A stretch of 64,000 bases of DNA, taken from Paragonimus westermani (lineage: Eukaryota; Platyhelminthes; Trematoda; Plagiorchiida; Troglotrematidae). Shown here piece by piece: positions 11,101 to 23,400 of this stretch. The stretch spans positions 1 to 64,000 of the forward strand of contig QNGE01003763.1 in the NCBI GenBank assembly GCA_008508345.1, written 5' to 3'. Below the pieces are notes generated by a model that made no database searches, was not told where the DNA came from, and was given only the letters and a program-made list of their open reading frames with translations. The position numbers were made by a program, and so were the translations under genes. Within the stretch, counting starts at the first letter, position 1. Every line of letters begins with the position of its first letter.

Positions 11101-14100
11101 GAATGAGACTATCGTGTCCCGGTTATGCAATACTACTTTTTGTGAACAGGAAAAGTTCGTTGAATCGTTGCAGCTTTCTTTATCCATGAATGACTCCGCC
11201 GTGATATCTAGTGATTATGCAGACGTCTTTCGGTTCCAAACCGATCGTTCTTCACTTACTATGGTTTTAACTAGCATCCGGGGCACAAAACTGCTCACAT
11301 TCAAACTCGTATCCACATGACACGTTTTGTTGGACAAACTGAAGGGAAGTTACTGGGGCAAAAGTGAAAATTCGTATAAATCACTTAGAGATAACGGAAT
11401 GTGACACTGACTACGGTTATCGGAAGCAGTTTGTCTATTCTTATTTGGATGACATTTCTATTGCTTCTATATCTTCAGGAAATGTAAGGGGCGGATTAAT
11501 TTGCAGACCAGTGTTAAAATTTCCTACAAATCTAACCAGAAAACCGTTGTGTAACTGACCCTTCTCACCGTTCATTAAGTTAATACCGTTGGTCGCTCAT
11601 GATCAACCAATTAGTGCTTGGACCGGTCTTTTCATGAATGTTTTCACAGAAAACCCGTCAGAATATGGGCATCGATTGCTACACATATGCGATATACAGG
11701 TAGCAGGCTGTATAGATTCGTCTGTTATAGTACTCATCTTGATATCATGGAAGAGGAGCTCAACTTCAGACAAGTAAAATTTTGGAAAGAAATAAAACCT
11801 ATCTAACAGTGATTCAGCCATTCATTTTTGGACAGACATTGCAATGTAGCAATGCAGCTGTCGGGAGTTTAGTTCTTTTGATGTTTGCATTCCGAATCAT
11901 GGCATGACAGTCTTGACTACTATCCAGTGAATCTAACGGACATCCATTTGCAGCTCCACCGATGAAAATATAAGATCCGTCCTAAAGTGTCACATCTACA
12001 TAGGTCACCAGCAGCAAGAGCATTCGATCAAGTTCATTTTCTCAAATGGCAATGCTAACTTGTTGTATATAATGTAAGAAAACAAACTGTTAGGAATTTC
12101 TTATAAAAACTTGATCACAGAAGAAAAATGATAGTATCGAATGGGAATGCTGTTTTTCACTGATTAACCTGACTGTTTGCATCCAGAGCGTGGCTGTGAT
12201 TGTAGTCTAGGTTACAAGTTTGCTACGCTCAACTATCACCATTTCATCAGCTACCGTCTTAGATTATAACTGGTCATATCGAACTCCGTCAGCAATATTT
12301 GCATTACCGTGTGCGAACGCTTCCATATCTTACCTTTGTGACTGTCGAGACATGAAGTTGCACACAAGACCCTAACTGATGGACAAGCTGGGCCATCTGA
12401 GAGATCGCAAAGGTTGAATGAAAGTTGTTGCTTGCCCCAAAATAAGTATAGGTCGATTAAGACGGAAATAAGCAGGTATAACCATGACCTCCACTCTAAA
12501 GTTGACGTGTTTATTAAATTGCGTATGGTTTTTCGTTTATTCGATTGACACATGATTTCATTATTACGATCAGATGAATCCAGCTTAGTCAACATACACA
12601 TATCACGTGCACCCCGATACAAAATCGCAAAATCACTGACATTCTTTTTTCTTCATGGATTCAGTTGGTCATACTTTCTCTCTTTCACCAAGTCGAATAA
12701 TTGTATATAACTTTAGCTTCATTGCCGTCGTCATAACCGTCGTCAGTAGAATGTCTTACAAATATCCACCCAATACATTTCGTACGATTACCATTTAGAA
12801 TATTTTGTTTAACACCTAGCGACCCCAAATATATTCCATGTACCCAGAGCTCGTTTCCTCGTCGATTATTCGTGCTTAAACTGCTTGAATTACTTGACAA
12901 CTTTAGTTCCGCGGGGTTCAAAAAGTTAACTCTGTACACTGAATTGAGTTGACACGTACTCTGCACAGCAGACTTGGTCAACTTCCAGATAATCGCCTAA
13001 TTCATAAATTAGACCTTTTCTTGAATGTGACGCCAACGAGAGATAGGTGGACTGTATGTAGCACACACTTCAGTAGTCTTAATTCTTTCGCTGTTGTGTT
13101 CATCGGGCCTGTTTCCATGGTTTTGTGAAACATTGTTCTAAGTAGAGTGTGCTTGCATTGCAATGATGAGAAGCTGAGGAAATTAAATTAGTCTTGTCGA
13201 CGCAGGTTTCCAGCAAAACGCGCGCTCCATCACTCGGCCAGATGTTTTACCAACTAGCATACTGAGGAAAGCCACTACACAATCGGGCTGGTACCCATGA
13301 TTGAAGTAACTGTTGGAATGGGCTGACTTTGGGTGAGTCAAAGTGTTCTGGAGTCGGTCTTGACCTCTGACGACTATCAGTATATCATCTTATAAAAAAT
13401 AACCTGAATGGTTGGTACTGAATGATCTTGCATCGTCTGGTCATGAAGCTATCAACCGACAGTGGGCCCCGAGTTGTTTCCACTGTATCTCTTCCGAGCT
13501 GATTAAAGTCATCGTCATTGGAACAAAGCTTGCCACTTCTTGTGCGCAAGAGAACATCTTTAAAGATTGGGAGTGACATGCCCATAAAACACAAATGCGC
13601 AAAATGTGGTGACAGAGACAGTCTGTTTCAGTCAAGGCCACATTGTTGAGTAATTCCTTGACATCAAAGAATCATGCCTTTGTGTTCGGTATGTGGGCGT
13701 TTTCAAGGATTAAGAAGTTTGTAATTGTGCGAGAGACCGTGCTCCGTCCAGTTACTGGTTTAAGCACACCTGGAAAGCTGTTATGGACAGATATTCATAC
13801 TGATACTATGTTACAGAGCAGGTTACGTTTGTAGGTCTTTGGAATGTCAGAAATCTGTTAATTATTCAAACCGGCTGGTTTACTACCATGGTATTGCACT
13901 TGTGAAATTATGACGTAGACGAACAGATTTCTCAACTGACATGGTGTTTGAATTTTGAGCAACGAAGCAATGTCAGGTTGCAAGACGATTCTAAGTTCCG
14001 TTATGTCTGGATTTAATGTGTCTACTTCAACTACACGGTCACAGACGTTATAAAATCTTAAGTCTTCTTTAGTCAGAATTACGATAAAGTCCGGAGAAGT

Positions 14101-16279
14101 TCGACTGAATTTCAACATTTCAAGTCAGGCAAGAACGATAAACTCTCCTGTTTTCCGGTTCAGTGTGCAAGTGGTGTTTTTGCCTTCATGCTGGTCAGTT
14201 AAATAAATTCCTATCGTATTCTATATCCTTTTAGAGTTTATTCTGTTGTGGTTACTGTCTTACGTGAATCATGCTCCTTCAGTCAACCTTTTGATTCAAA
14301 CGTTTTGACTCGTATAAAAGTAAACACTCGATATGACAATTTGCACACCTCGACAGTCACTTTCTGGAAAGCGATTCCCATTTATCCAGAATTCACAAGA
14401 CCTCTGGATAAATGTTGAGAGCTCATTGAACTGCTTTACAGTGATCTGATTTACAGTACGTACCAATCGATCATATCCGTCATATGATCAAATTTACATT
14501 GATTTGTAAGTAAATTTACCTCACTACGATAAGCGCAAATTATGGAATGATTGAGTAGCTCTTCTTGGGTGGATCTTGAAGTAAATATGTTGAACCCAGA
14601 AACAACTCTCTGGCGTCAGTATAATACGGAAAGTTACAAAACAGCGATGTGACAGTTCAGTAGAACAACTATCACATCAGCAATTGTGCTCTAATTGTGG
14701 TCTGTGGTACCCAGTGCGATTAATGACACCCTCACATCCAGAGTGTAATACTCTTCCCAAGTTTACACCCCTTATTCTCTCCTCTTTCATTGTCGAACCC
14801 GAAGTTGTTGACACATACTTGTTATTGCATCTTGCTTAACTGTATAGTTAATTTATGACTGTTGAAAATTCTGTCCAGTACACCAATAAGATATTCACAC
14901 TAGTAAGCCGCCATGGAAATGAATGTACTAATACGTTTGCTCAATTCTTCATGAGTCTAGTTATGAGGTCCGAAAAGTTAATTTGAAGACCGTTTACATC
15001 GTGCTTACTACGTACATACACAAGATTCTACGAAGAACTGGTTGTGGTCCCACAGTGAGTACTTACATGAACCGTTTTGATTAACTGCCTCAGCCATTAG
15101 CAGTTTTGGTGAGTAGAATACAGAACCTGGCCGTCTTATTCTAGAGGAGGGCCAGTTGGATCGCCTGTTTAGTGCTGTGGTTGCAGTCAGGACACTAAAT
15201 AACTCGCAAGTCCAAGTTTAAGGCTAGTACATTGTAAAATAGGATTGAAAACCAACGCTCAACGATGCCCGTTTCCTCCGACCAAATAAGGCCGATAGTA
15301 GAATGGCATGATTAAGGTGTTAACAACGGAAATTACAGTATATTCTGTCAGGTTGAAGTGTCTGTCAAAGTTAATATATCTATCAAATTGAAATATCTAG
15401 CTAGCTAGATTTATAAAAAGCTCTCAGCTGAAGGTTCATTCGGGTTTATTGCGAACAAGCCATTGGCTTTTTGAGTGAACATGCGTACATTATGCCGGAG
15501 TATTACGACTGTAAAGTGAGTACTGCTCAAAACTAACTTCGGCTTACACATTCTCGTGGTAGTCTCAGCTAACCGCCTTCACAGGGAGGTACTTACACTA
15601 AGTTCGTATCTTGTTAGAGTTCCTCTGTACTGCATATACCTGCCACGACCACATAGTAATTAAGCTGATGATTATTCAGCTAACGCTGTACATGCCGATT
15701 TGACACACCACAAAGATTCATATACAGACCGCAGACAATTAATCGTTCACTGGGCCTTATAATCAAATGTTTAGACGAATCATTCGCCAACTCAACTGTC
15801 TTGCAACAAATCAGAAACATCCCTAGCACCTCAAACATTAGGATGGAAGACAATTATTGAGGGAAGAACAATCAAAATGCAATGATTTTCAAGACAGAAA
15901 TAAAACTGACATTTGCCGCCAAATTAATCTGCAAACCCAAATGACCTATCACGTAAAACAGCACTACTGTGAGAGCACAGAATACCGTCAGTAGTGAGCT
16001 TGGAAGTAGCGAAGTGCATCACGGAAACATTTCCAACTATGCAGCAGATAACATACGAAGTACAAATAATCGTTTCTTATGAAGCAGAATAAGTTTGACG
16101 TAAATAATAATATGCAGACAAACTTCACAAAAGAACTATCACAAGGTTGAGAAATTTAGCCAAGTAACGGCTGGCTCACTTCCTTAGCCAGCAATGGTTC
16201 GGTGACGGAGAATGAATTGTTGACACAGATGAGGTTGAGCTGATAGATCGCAGAGAGTCACACGGGGTAAAGCCAGTTC
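8151..16279. other. Long anonymous region, no recognised gene
   Basis: No open frame here contains a domain I can name. The longest are 8717-9091 (plus, 124 codons, one hydrophobic stretch), 12251-12622 (minus, 123 codons) and 13858-14118 (minus, 86 codons, hydrophilic, no low complexity). Any of these could include an exon of an intron-rich flatworm gene, but chance open frames of this size are common in about 8 kb. I saw no tRNA cloverleaf, long repeat, or match to the LINE, PLE or Gypsy families found elsewhere in the window. Confidence 0.4.
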
Positions 16280-17365
16280 TTAACCGTTAAGTTCGGAATC
16301 ACGAATATCAACAAGGATGTGTGTGAACACAGCAGATTCATTGACAAGCAGAACACTGTACTTCAAAGAGGTCAATCCGTCTGAGGCTATCCGCAATCTA
16401 GAAGTACGTAGCAAATGTAGATGCAACCGTATGTTCCTTCGTGGCTGTTTTGTGTGACTCATGGTCATATAACGAGCAATCGATGAGTTCATATGAACGT
16501 ACGGAATACGCTTTGCAGTTAACCGCTTCTCCATATCATCGTCCTCCTGACCCCAATCCCAGTACAAATTCGAGTATCCATTCACCTCAACAAAATGTGT
16601 ATTGGTCATCTTCAAAACTCCACCAATTAAACTACGATAGTTTAACCTAAATTTGCGTACATCTAATCCGACTCCCAAATGAACAACGTATTTATCCGTC
16701 TGCTCATCACATCCGTACGGATTCAAATCGTTGATCGGGACCAAATCCACATCGTGAAAAATCACACATCGGAATTCAAACCGATCGGCTGCTTCCATGA
16801 AACCGACGTTGAACAGTTTTGCCCGATTGAATGGTCCTGTGTCGGCTTGTTCGATGAGGAAGATGCGATAACACACCCTTTGTTTTCTGAGCAATGGTAT
16901 CAACGTGTACAATAGTACTGGGACCTGGTGCCACCTGTTCCTAATTGGAACGAGAATTGCTACTGATGACTGGAAGTTTCTGTTGCATCGATTTTTTTCA
17001 CTGAGTTTTGGATCTCGAAATGTCCAAGAACCACCAAAAACGTGTGGTGAATTAGCCTGAACGACTTTCTCCAAACTAAGATCCGTCAATTTTTTTTTCG
17101 ATAAATTCAGATCCCCAGTTTGAGTCAAGTTTTTTTCGGAGTTTGCAAGTTCCTTCGGCAACTCCCGACATATATCGTTGCAACTCTTTTGTCCTGGAAT
17201 ACCCTTGTACAGATCGTGTCTGAGTTTTTGAAGTTTTTGGCTATCCACCTCACGCGTTCGCGACGAAATAGGTATCACGTTAGTATTGCTTATCATTCTC
17301 ACCAACAGATAAATCATAGCGATTAAGGTGATTTTCAGTATGACACTCAAACGTAAGAATTGCAT
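16280..17365 (-). CDS. B4GALT-like: Beta-1,4-galactosyltransferase family protein, copy 1 (possible GalNAc transferase)
   Basis: 361 residues, intronless and full length for the family. A short cytosolic start, a membrane anchor at about residues 7-26 and a stem point to a type II Golgi protein. Family motifs in order: VPIRNRW (139-145), the long IEQ...FNRAKLFNVGF block (171-189), FHDVDLVP with the metal-binding DVD (205-207), GGVLKM (248-253), YWDWGQEDDD (268-277) and the metal-site His in RYMTMSH (304), then SDGLTSLKY (328-336). These enzymes move Gal or GalNAc from a UDP-sugar to a terminal GlcNAc. The position equal to vertebrate B4GALT1 Tyr289, two residues before GGV, is Leu246, which favours UDP-GalNAc in known enzymes. 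The start is the first Met before the anchor. The partner at 45035-46114 shares a near-identical core (residues about 139-232) but diverges elsewhere. Confidence 0.93.
   Translation of the reverse strand: MQFLRLSVILKITLIAMIYLLVRMISNTNVIPISSRTREVDSQKLQKLRHDLYKGIPGQKSCNDICRELPKELANSEKNLTQTGDLNLSKKKLTDLSLEKVVQANSPHVFGGSWTFRDPKLSEKNRCNRNFQSSVAILVPIRNRWHQVPVLLYTLIPLLRKQRVCYRIFLIEQADTGPFNRAKLFNVGFMEAADRFEFRCVIFHDVDLVPINDLNPYGCDEQTDKYVVHLGVGLDVRKFRLNYRSLIGGVLKMTNTHFVEVNGYSNLYWDWGQEDDDMEKRLTAKRIPYVHMNSSIARYMTMSHTKQPRRNIRLHLHLLRTSRLRIASDGLTSLKYSVLLVNESAVFTHILVDIRDSELNG
16671..16950. repeat. Near-identical core shared with the second B4GALT (conversion tract)
   Basis: These 280 bp match 45426-45705 with a single difference (G at 16688, A at 45443). 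The 60 bp immediately to the left contain about 14 differences, and the 60 bp to the right more than 20. The sharp borders inside an otherwise diverged coding sequence point to recent gene conversion. Confidence 0.9.
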
Positions 17366-19860
17366 CGAGATATTGCTACTGTGATGGTGTAGGGGTCTGG
17401 CTACACACGTGTAGCGAGTTACAAAGGACTGCGTTTTATGTTTGGCGCCTTATATTATTCATTAACTGCGAAGGTGGTTGGTCGTTCGGTTGAGACAACG
17501 TGAGTTAAAATGTGCCATTTATAAGACAGCAACTAAAAACAGTGGCAATGGCGAACGGTTTATTCGATTGACCTCAAGTGATTGGTAGCACACGTAGGTC
17601 AACGTAAATGGTTATCAATACTATCTGCAAATAAGTAAACGGATATCACTCTCGATGGAAACTTCTTCAGACCCCTAATTACCGTTGTTTTCATCAACCT
17701 TGGTAATAAAGACAGTTTCGTCTGATCACAAAGTCCTTATCTAGTGTAAATTTACGATTCCCCTCTGGCTAGGACTTAAGGATAGCGACCAGCCGCAAAC
17801 GTACATTCTGTGCATCTCCTCTATGAATTAAGAAAGGACCAGGTTGACACTTGAAGCGACCTCGGCTCTTGATCTTGGCCTACATATAGTATAATTTAAG
17901 CGGATTTCTAGAAGAGCATGTTCCGTATTCGACAATAGCTTGTCAGATAGGTTGTCTACGCAGCCATGTGTGAGGGTGTAACTTCCTAATCATATTAAAC
18001 ACCCGGGGATATAACAAGCAGCCAACAATTTTTCCAGTTTACTTATGAGTCATTTCTAAACACGCTCTCTTTAAACCATTTTGACTTTCAGTGATTCCTC
18101 AGTCAAACCCTGTTTGAACCTCGTGATGACAACAAACTATTCGAAATAAGGGATTCATTTAAGCGCTGTATCACGAGACGTTTGAGTATGAAATACTCAT
18201 CTTTCAATTCATCACTTGCTTCTTTTGATGATATCGATCATCCTAGGCATCTAATTTGACAGTGAACCACAGAACGACGGAGAATGATGAACTACGATTA
18301 CCACTTTTCTTTCGAAGCCACATAGAAGTGTAGAAATATGGATAACTTTGTTCTACTGTTGTTGACAGTAAACAATTCGCGCCATGGTACCCATGAAGGT
18401 TCTTCGTTATTAATGTTCCAGAGGGGTACGAAGCTGATGCGCTGGAGTATCGTCACAAAAACATTATCTGTTGGAGCAACCTAAAAACTACAAAAGTCCT
18501 GTTGAAAAGAAATTACTGCTTTCAGTTACTCACATCAATATTGTTTAGTTGCATGGACTTTGCAAATTACAGTTTAGGACTGAAATAAGTCGCAGTAACG
18601 AGGATAACCGTCCATGGCAAGTGGAGTGAGCTGTTGGCGACTGTGTACGTGAGGTTCACGCCGTTGGCAAACATATGTATGACTATTTCACAGTTGCGAG
18701 AGACTCAGCTGGATGGACATTAATTAATCAGGGAAGATGGCAATTTTGTCCGAACTAATGGTGCACGAAAAGAAGTCGCCTAGTGATGCTGGACCATCAG
18801 TTCGTTGACGTCTCTAGGGTCCACCATAATCTGAAGGAGGCAGCGGCCACAGAGTCTTCGTTATCAGGCTTTGTCACGGTGGCAACTCACTTGAACAAAA
18901 ATGTGAGTGGTACAAGGATTCTTCAGTGAACCGAATGCGGTGGCACTTATCACAACTATACAGCAAAACTGACAACTAGTTTACATATGGTGGTAGTTTT
19001 GAAGTGAAATAGTTATTAACACCTATTTTGTATATGAAAAACACCATTCTTTTTGTCGAGTGTTACTCAGGGTTAATTGTAATTTCCGTGATGATCTCCG
19101 TCATCCAATACTTGCGTTGGTCTAGCTACATGTGAGAACACAGTGTGACCAGAAATGTCAACTCGTTCTTGCCCGTTAACCAGACAGCAACTAAAGCATG
19201 GACTGGGTCATTCTCACTTCCATTGTGAAAGCGTCCATGAGATGAATATGCTACCAACTCATCGGTTCTCGCACATGTACTTTTCAATTGATTCTTTGTA
19301 GCAGCATCGTGACTCAACAGTCCATCTTTCACTTCACAATCGATCGACAATAACTTGATTTCTGAGAGTCAGCATACGAACCCGACTGGATGGTACTGAG
19401 TCACGAGAAGGGTTAATTTTCAAGTTGAATACCACTCACATTTGATCGCAGCCTTCGCATTCAAATAGATTTTCCAACCAGCCTCTTTCGAAAAGAAGCA
19501 CTAGACTCGAGTTTCGCTCTCATTAGTGCTCGTCAGTAGTGCATATGCTTGCCACGGCCCGTATTTGAACTCCGGACATTCCAATCATGCAGCAACTGTG
19601 TTGACCACTGCGCCGTTGACCTCACATTAGGCACGACCGAATTATCAAATCTGAACGCTCAACCACTTTCGCTTGTGAGCAAGGATCAGGTTGCCCGATC
19701 GTCTCGAGAGGAGACACAGTAACTGTCCTGTTAACTCCAACCGATAACCCTACAATTAGAACTTCCGAGACAGGCCGAGATCACTGATCTCATTAAACCT
19801 GCAAGGCGATATTTTAGATGATTGATGAAAAGTAGGAGATTTGTTTTGTTTTCAAAGCTG
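17366..19860. other. Upstream flank of B4GALT copy 1, no gene seen
   Basis: The stretch includes the presumed promoter side of the glycosyltransferase on the minus strand. AT-rich tracts occur, but no firm TATA or initiator call can be made. It does not resemble the 5' flank of the second copy except for a few bases next to the ATG. No open frame is recognised. Confidence 0.35.
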
Positions 19861-20030
19861 CATCATCATCGTCATCATCATCATCATCATAGAAGCCATG
19901 AGCCTGGTCAAAAGGTACTGTGGCTCGGGCCGCCGCTCACCTCAGCAGTGACGTGGAATATCCCGGTACGGTAAACGCTCAGCTGGCACACGGAGCACGT
20001 GACCCAACCATCGGAAGCTGTGCAACAGGG
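19861..20030 (-). mobile_element. LINE 3'-end fragment with trinucleotide tail
   Basis: The minus strand encodes FRWLGHVLRVPAERLPYRD near 20025-19960, the conserved C-terminal block of RTE-like LINE proteins. About 100 bp later it ends in an ATG/ACG-rich trinucleotide tract (plus strand CAT repeats at 19861-19890). Such short microsatellite tails are usual for RTE elements. Upstream similarity is lost within a few codons, so this is a severely 5'-truncated insertion of a different subfamily from the copies at 1-7880. Confidence 0.65.
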
Positions 20031-23000
20031 AAAAAAATGACATTCTGTAATTTAATCCACTGATTTCTTGTCTTTCCCTGCTATACAAATATGTGTATCG
20101 AACGATAAAGAAGCATCCAGCCGTCACACAACTATGCTTGAACATATTGCTCTAACATTGACGACCCTTTTCGGAAACAGTAAAGTATATAACTGAATCA
20201 CTAGATAGTGACATTCGGACGAAATTTTATTTCTATGAGCACTATTAAGACAAGGTATCATTTGTGATAGCATCCAACTCACAATTCAGAAAGTCAGTTC
20301 CGGCGCTGAACCCGAAATTAAAAAAATCGGAAACAACAGATTACAGCTAAAGATGTTTGACATTATAAGATACGTGGCAAGCTGTACGAATGTTCTGATG
20401 TAAGAACTCGGTTCCGAGGAAGCTGAAGAAAGACAGAACACGTCAGAAATTGATGGTATCTCCGTACGTAAAAGTATATGACATGCAAAGTCGTAAAATG
20501 TACGCTCCACCTGTATAGGACGTTCAGGCGTTGTGTGCAGAAGTTTCACTTCGAAGAGATATTCCATGAAACTGGGATGTGAAATCGACCAGCTGCCTAA
20601 TGAGTACGATTTTTCCGTTAAAACTAGCAAACCTGGGAGCTAACTGCCAATTCTCCGGACACAGGTGAATCGACTGAGGAATTCGAAATTCACTCGGTGG
20701 GCACATATATGAAAGATAACTTGCATCACAAGTTTTGTTCGCACTCTAGATGTGTTTACTGTGCTTCGCCGTCTGTCGGTGACATGTTTGTTAGTAGTTG
20801 TCTCATGTAACACTCCTCTCTTTTCCACCGCATTTTCTGTTTTTCATATTCATTCGTCGCTCAATAAAAGTTGGTTTCAGACCAGTGTAGTGAGAGGAAC
20901 ACACAAACAAAGAACATTCACCATCCGGAGATGTTCCTTTTGTCTCCTCACAGCTACCATTCTTATGGAAAATAACAGAGAACAAATGTGGACATATGGA
21001 TTTCAGCGGTTGATGTACTACTTCTTTGACGGAATCGAAAATTTGTTCAGTTAATAGGTCATTTTTGTCTGACAACATAAGACCGAAGAAATGCTGCCGG
21101 GTAGTAATTCTTGATCTGTTAGATCAGTTTGTGGGTATGGACTTAAAGTACGATCCAAGACTGTGGCACTGATGATGGTCAAAGGGCCGACACGGCAGTT
21201 CTAGAGGTGGTTTAGCTGACCACAAGTGATAAAATTGTTACGAATGAGACAAGGTCTTAAAATTATGATATTGGGACATGTTTGCTGATGGAAAACGTCC
21301 TCAGTGCCAACTGATTTTCTCACCTATACTTGTACTTGGGGCATTTTTACTTGATAGCTGCAAAATTCGGTCACTAAACCCTAAGGATATATACAATTTT
21401 AGATTTATGATTACTGACGTTTGCTTGCAATCACGCATACCGAATGACAGCAAACAGTTAACTCACTAGTATGCGGATTGTGCATCCTACATACCATTCG
21501 TACTGGTTTATTAAAACTCTCAGGACGTGCAGGTATATATAGTTAGGTCATCCATTGGGAATGCGGATCTACCTGTCACCATCCGGTTTACCGCTTGTTC
21601 GACTCTTAAATCATTAGCGTATGAAAAGTGGCAGGTACTAGCTGACTGGAAATAGTGCGGCTAAAGTAGACACCAATAGGGTCGTGTTCGCTTTTTGAAC
21701 TAGATTCCTCATGATCAGTCTAGCTTCTCGGACGGAGAAGAGCTTCACTATCGGCGGTTTATTTCAAAAGAGCAACACCCTATATGTTAGCTGAGTGGCT
21801 GACCATGAGAAAGGATTTAGATGGAAGATGTTACTTTTATACCCACAGAAAATATGAAGATACAACAGCGTTTCTTTAATGGACAGTAACAGACTAAGTT
21901 CATTATTATTCTACGGCCTTTGGACAATTAACAAGGTCGGTAGTTTACCTGAATAGGCTAGGTAGCAGTGGGTGCACCGTGAACAGCTTTTAACGCCTGT
22001 TATGCCAGTCTTGTTGTTAATCTCCTGTCAGTTTTACCAGTATATCTTCCCTACAATGTAAACCGACTGACTGGCACAGTGGGAGTTGGTAGTAGTAAGC
22101 TACTCTTCTGTGAATGGAAGTAACGTTCGTTTGCGATTTCGGACCAAGAAAACTAATTATGTTGCAATAAAACTCCTTTAGTTGAGCAGACCAAACGATT
22201 TTGTGGTCTGTACCAACGCACTGCCACTCTTGAGCGCTAGCTGAACACTAACTTGACAGGTTTGCTTGTTGTTGTTTGTATCTGCTGTGCACATCGATTG
22301 CTTGTGTTTGGATAACTGTTGTCCTACAACCCAGTTGCGAGCAATTCGGGTTAGTTGATTGAACGGTCAGATAAACAGATGCATATAGTGTGAGTATAAA
22401 ACGTTTCACTCGGCGTTACATGGTATTTTACTGAAGGAAACTTGTAAGTTATCAGTACTGGCCAATGCCCCAGCATACTTCCTCGAAATTTTAACGTAAC
22501 AACTTAAGCCTCTGGATATATTCATAGAACTGCTGATTTGATAGAGCAGTATGATTGGCATATTTTTCCACTGGTCATCAGTACATTCCATTAGAACACA
22601 TGTGAAATATTAGCTGCCCAAATTCCATGAAATGTAAGCCAGTTTCTGTCCCAAGACCTAGACCAAACTCTATCAAGACTTGTAATGAGATCTTCACATA
22701 AATTATTGTATGTTAACGCCCAGTCATGAAGTTTCCTTCTGTTGCTTCATTTAGACGAAAGGTAAACAAATTTTGAATCCGTCTCTCAGACGTTTATTGA
22801 AATAGTGAGTGTGCAATAGTGGAAGCTCCCATGCCATTTTTTTAAATTCACCATTGAATGCAAAATCGTTTTGTTCCAGTTTGGATTCGTCCACTGTCTA
22901 CGTACCATTATTAGTGTAAATGTGCTGTATTTGATAGCTGTGTGTTAACAGCAATTTTTAGGTTTGAGCCGGGAGGAAATGGTGGGAATACAGCATTGAA

Positions 23001-23134
23001 GTGTTTGTTACCCTCACTGCAAGCTCATCTCAGAATGTACAACAAAACAGTCGATCAGAATTGATTCTGAAATTTTAAGCCTATTTCCTCAACCCTACCG
23101 AATGTTTCACGTGAAAAATTATTTCAGGAGTTTT
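20031..23134. other. Anonymous spacer, no recognised gene
   Basis: The largest frames are 20286-20630 (minus, 114 codons) and 20752-21054 (plus, 100 codons). They overlap frames on the other strand and have no recognisable domain. No repeat or RNA gene was noticed. Confidence 0.35.
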
Positions 23135-23400
23135 AGATGAGATCCAACTGTGAAAAGTCAGGGCTTCGGCTGGATTCGAACCAGCGAAGCTGTCAGGTCA
23201 GTCGATCCGCTGAATCATTTGGTGAATTCCATATGAGACAGTGGGACGAGTGGGCGACAGAATCAAAATGTGGAACTTCCGAGCTGCTGGTGTGGCTACG
23301 TAGCTCAACTGGTAGAGCGCTTGCCGCGATGAGGGATGCTGTGTCTGTCGCTGGTTCGAATCCAGGCGAAGCCCTGACTTTCCACAGTTGGGTCTCATCT
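23135..23400. repeat. Palindromic tRNA-like SINE (inverted pair)
   Basis: Two arms of about 53 bp (23135-23188 and 23348-23400) are inverted copies. Each contains a pol III B-box type sequence GGTTCGAATCC followed by a GAAGCCCTGACTTT..CACAGTTGG.TCTCATCT end. In the left arm (minus strand) the T-stem GCTGG-TTCGAAT-CCAGC pairs perfectly. The right half also has an A-box region. A related, more decayed element with the same inverted layout lies at 46701-46884. Confidence 0.75.
23294..23373 (+). other. tRNA-like sequence inside the SINE (not a functional tRNA)
   Basis: An acceptor-like pair (GGCTACG at 23294-23300 with CGAAGCC at 23367-23373, 6 of 7 pairs), a D-arm GCTC/GAGC (23303-23306 with 23315-23318), and a T-arm with the B box (GGTTCGAATCC at about 23353-23363) can be drawn. 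No anticodon stem forms in the roughly 30 bases between them and the T-stem is imperfect, so this is better read as the pol III head of a SINE than as a working tRNA gene. Confidence 0.6.

Noticed and set aside
16679..16915. Plus-strand frame of 78 codons, with identical translation at 45434-45670
   Set aside because: Its conservation comes from the converted core of the B4GALT genes on the opposite strand; it is an antisense shadow.
23294..23373. Functional tRNA gene
   Set aside because: No anticodon stem can be formed and the T-stem is imperfect, and the sequence is embedded in an inverted SINE pair.
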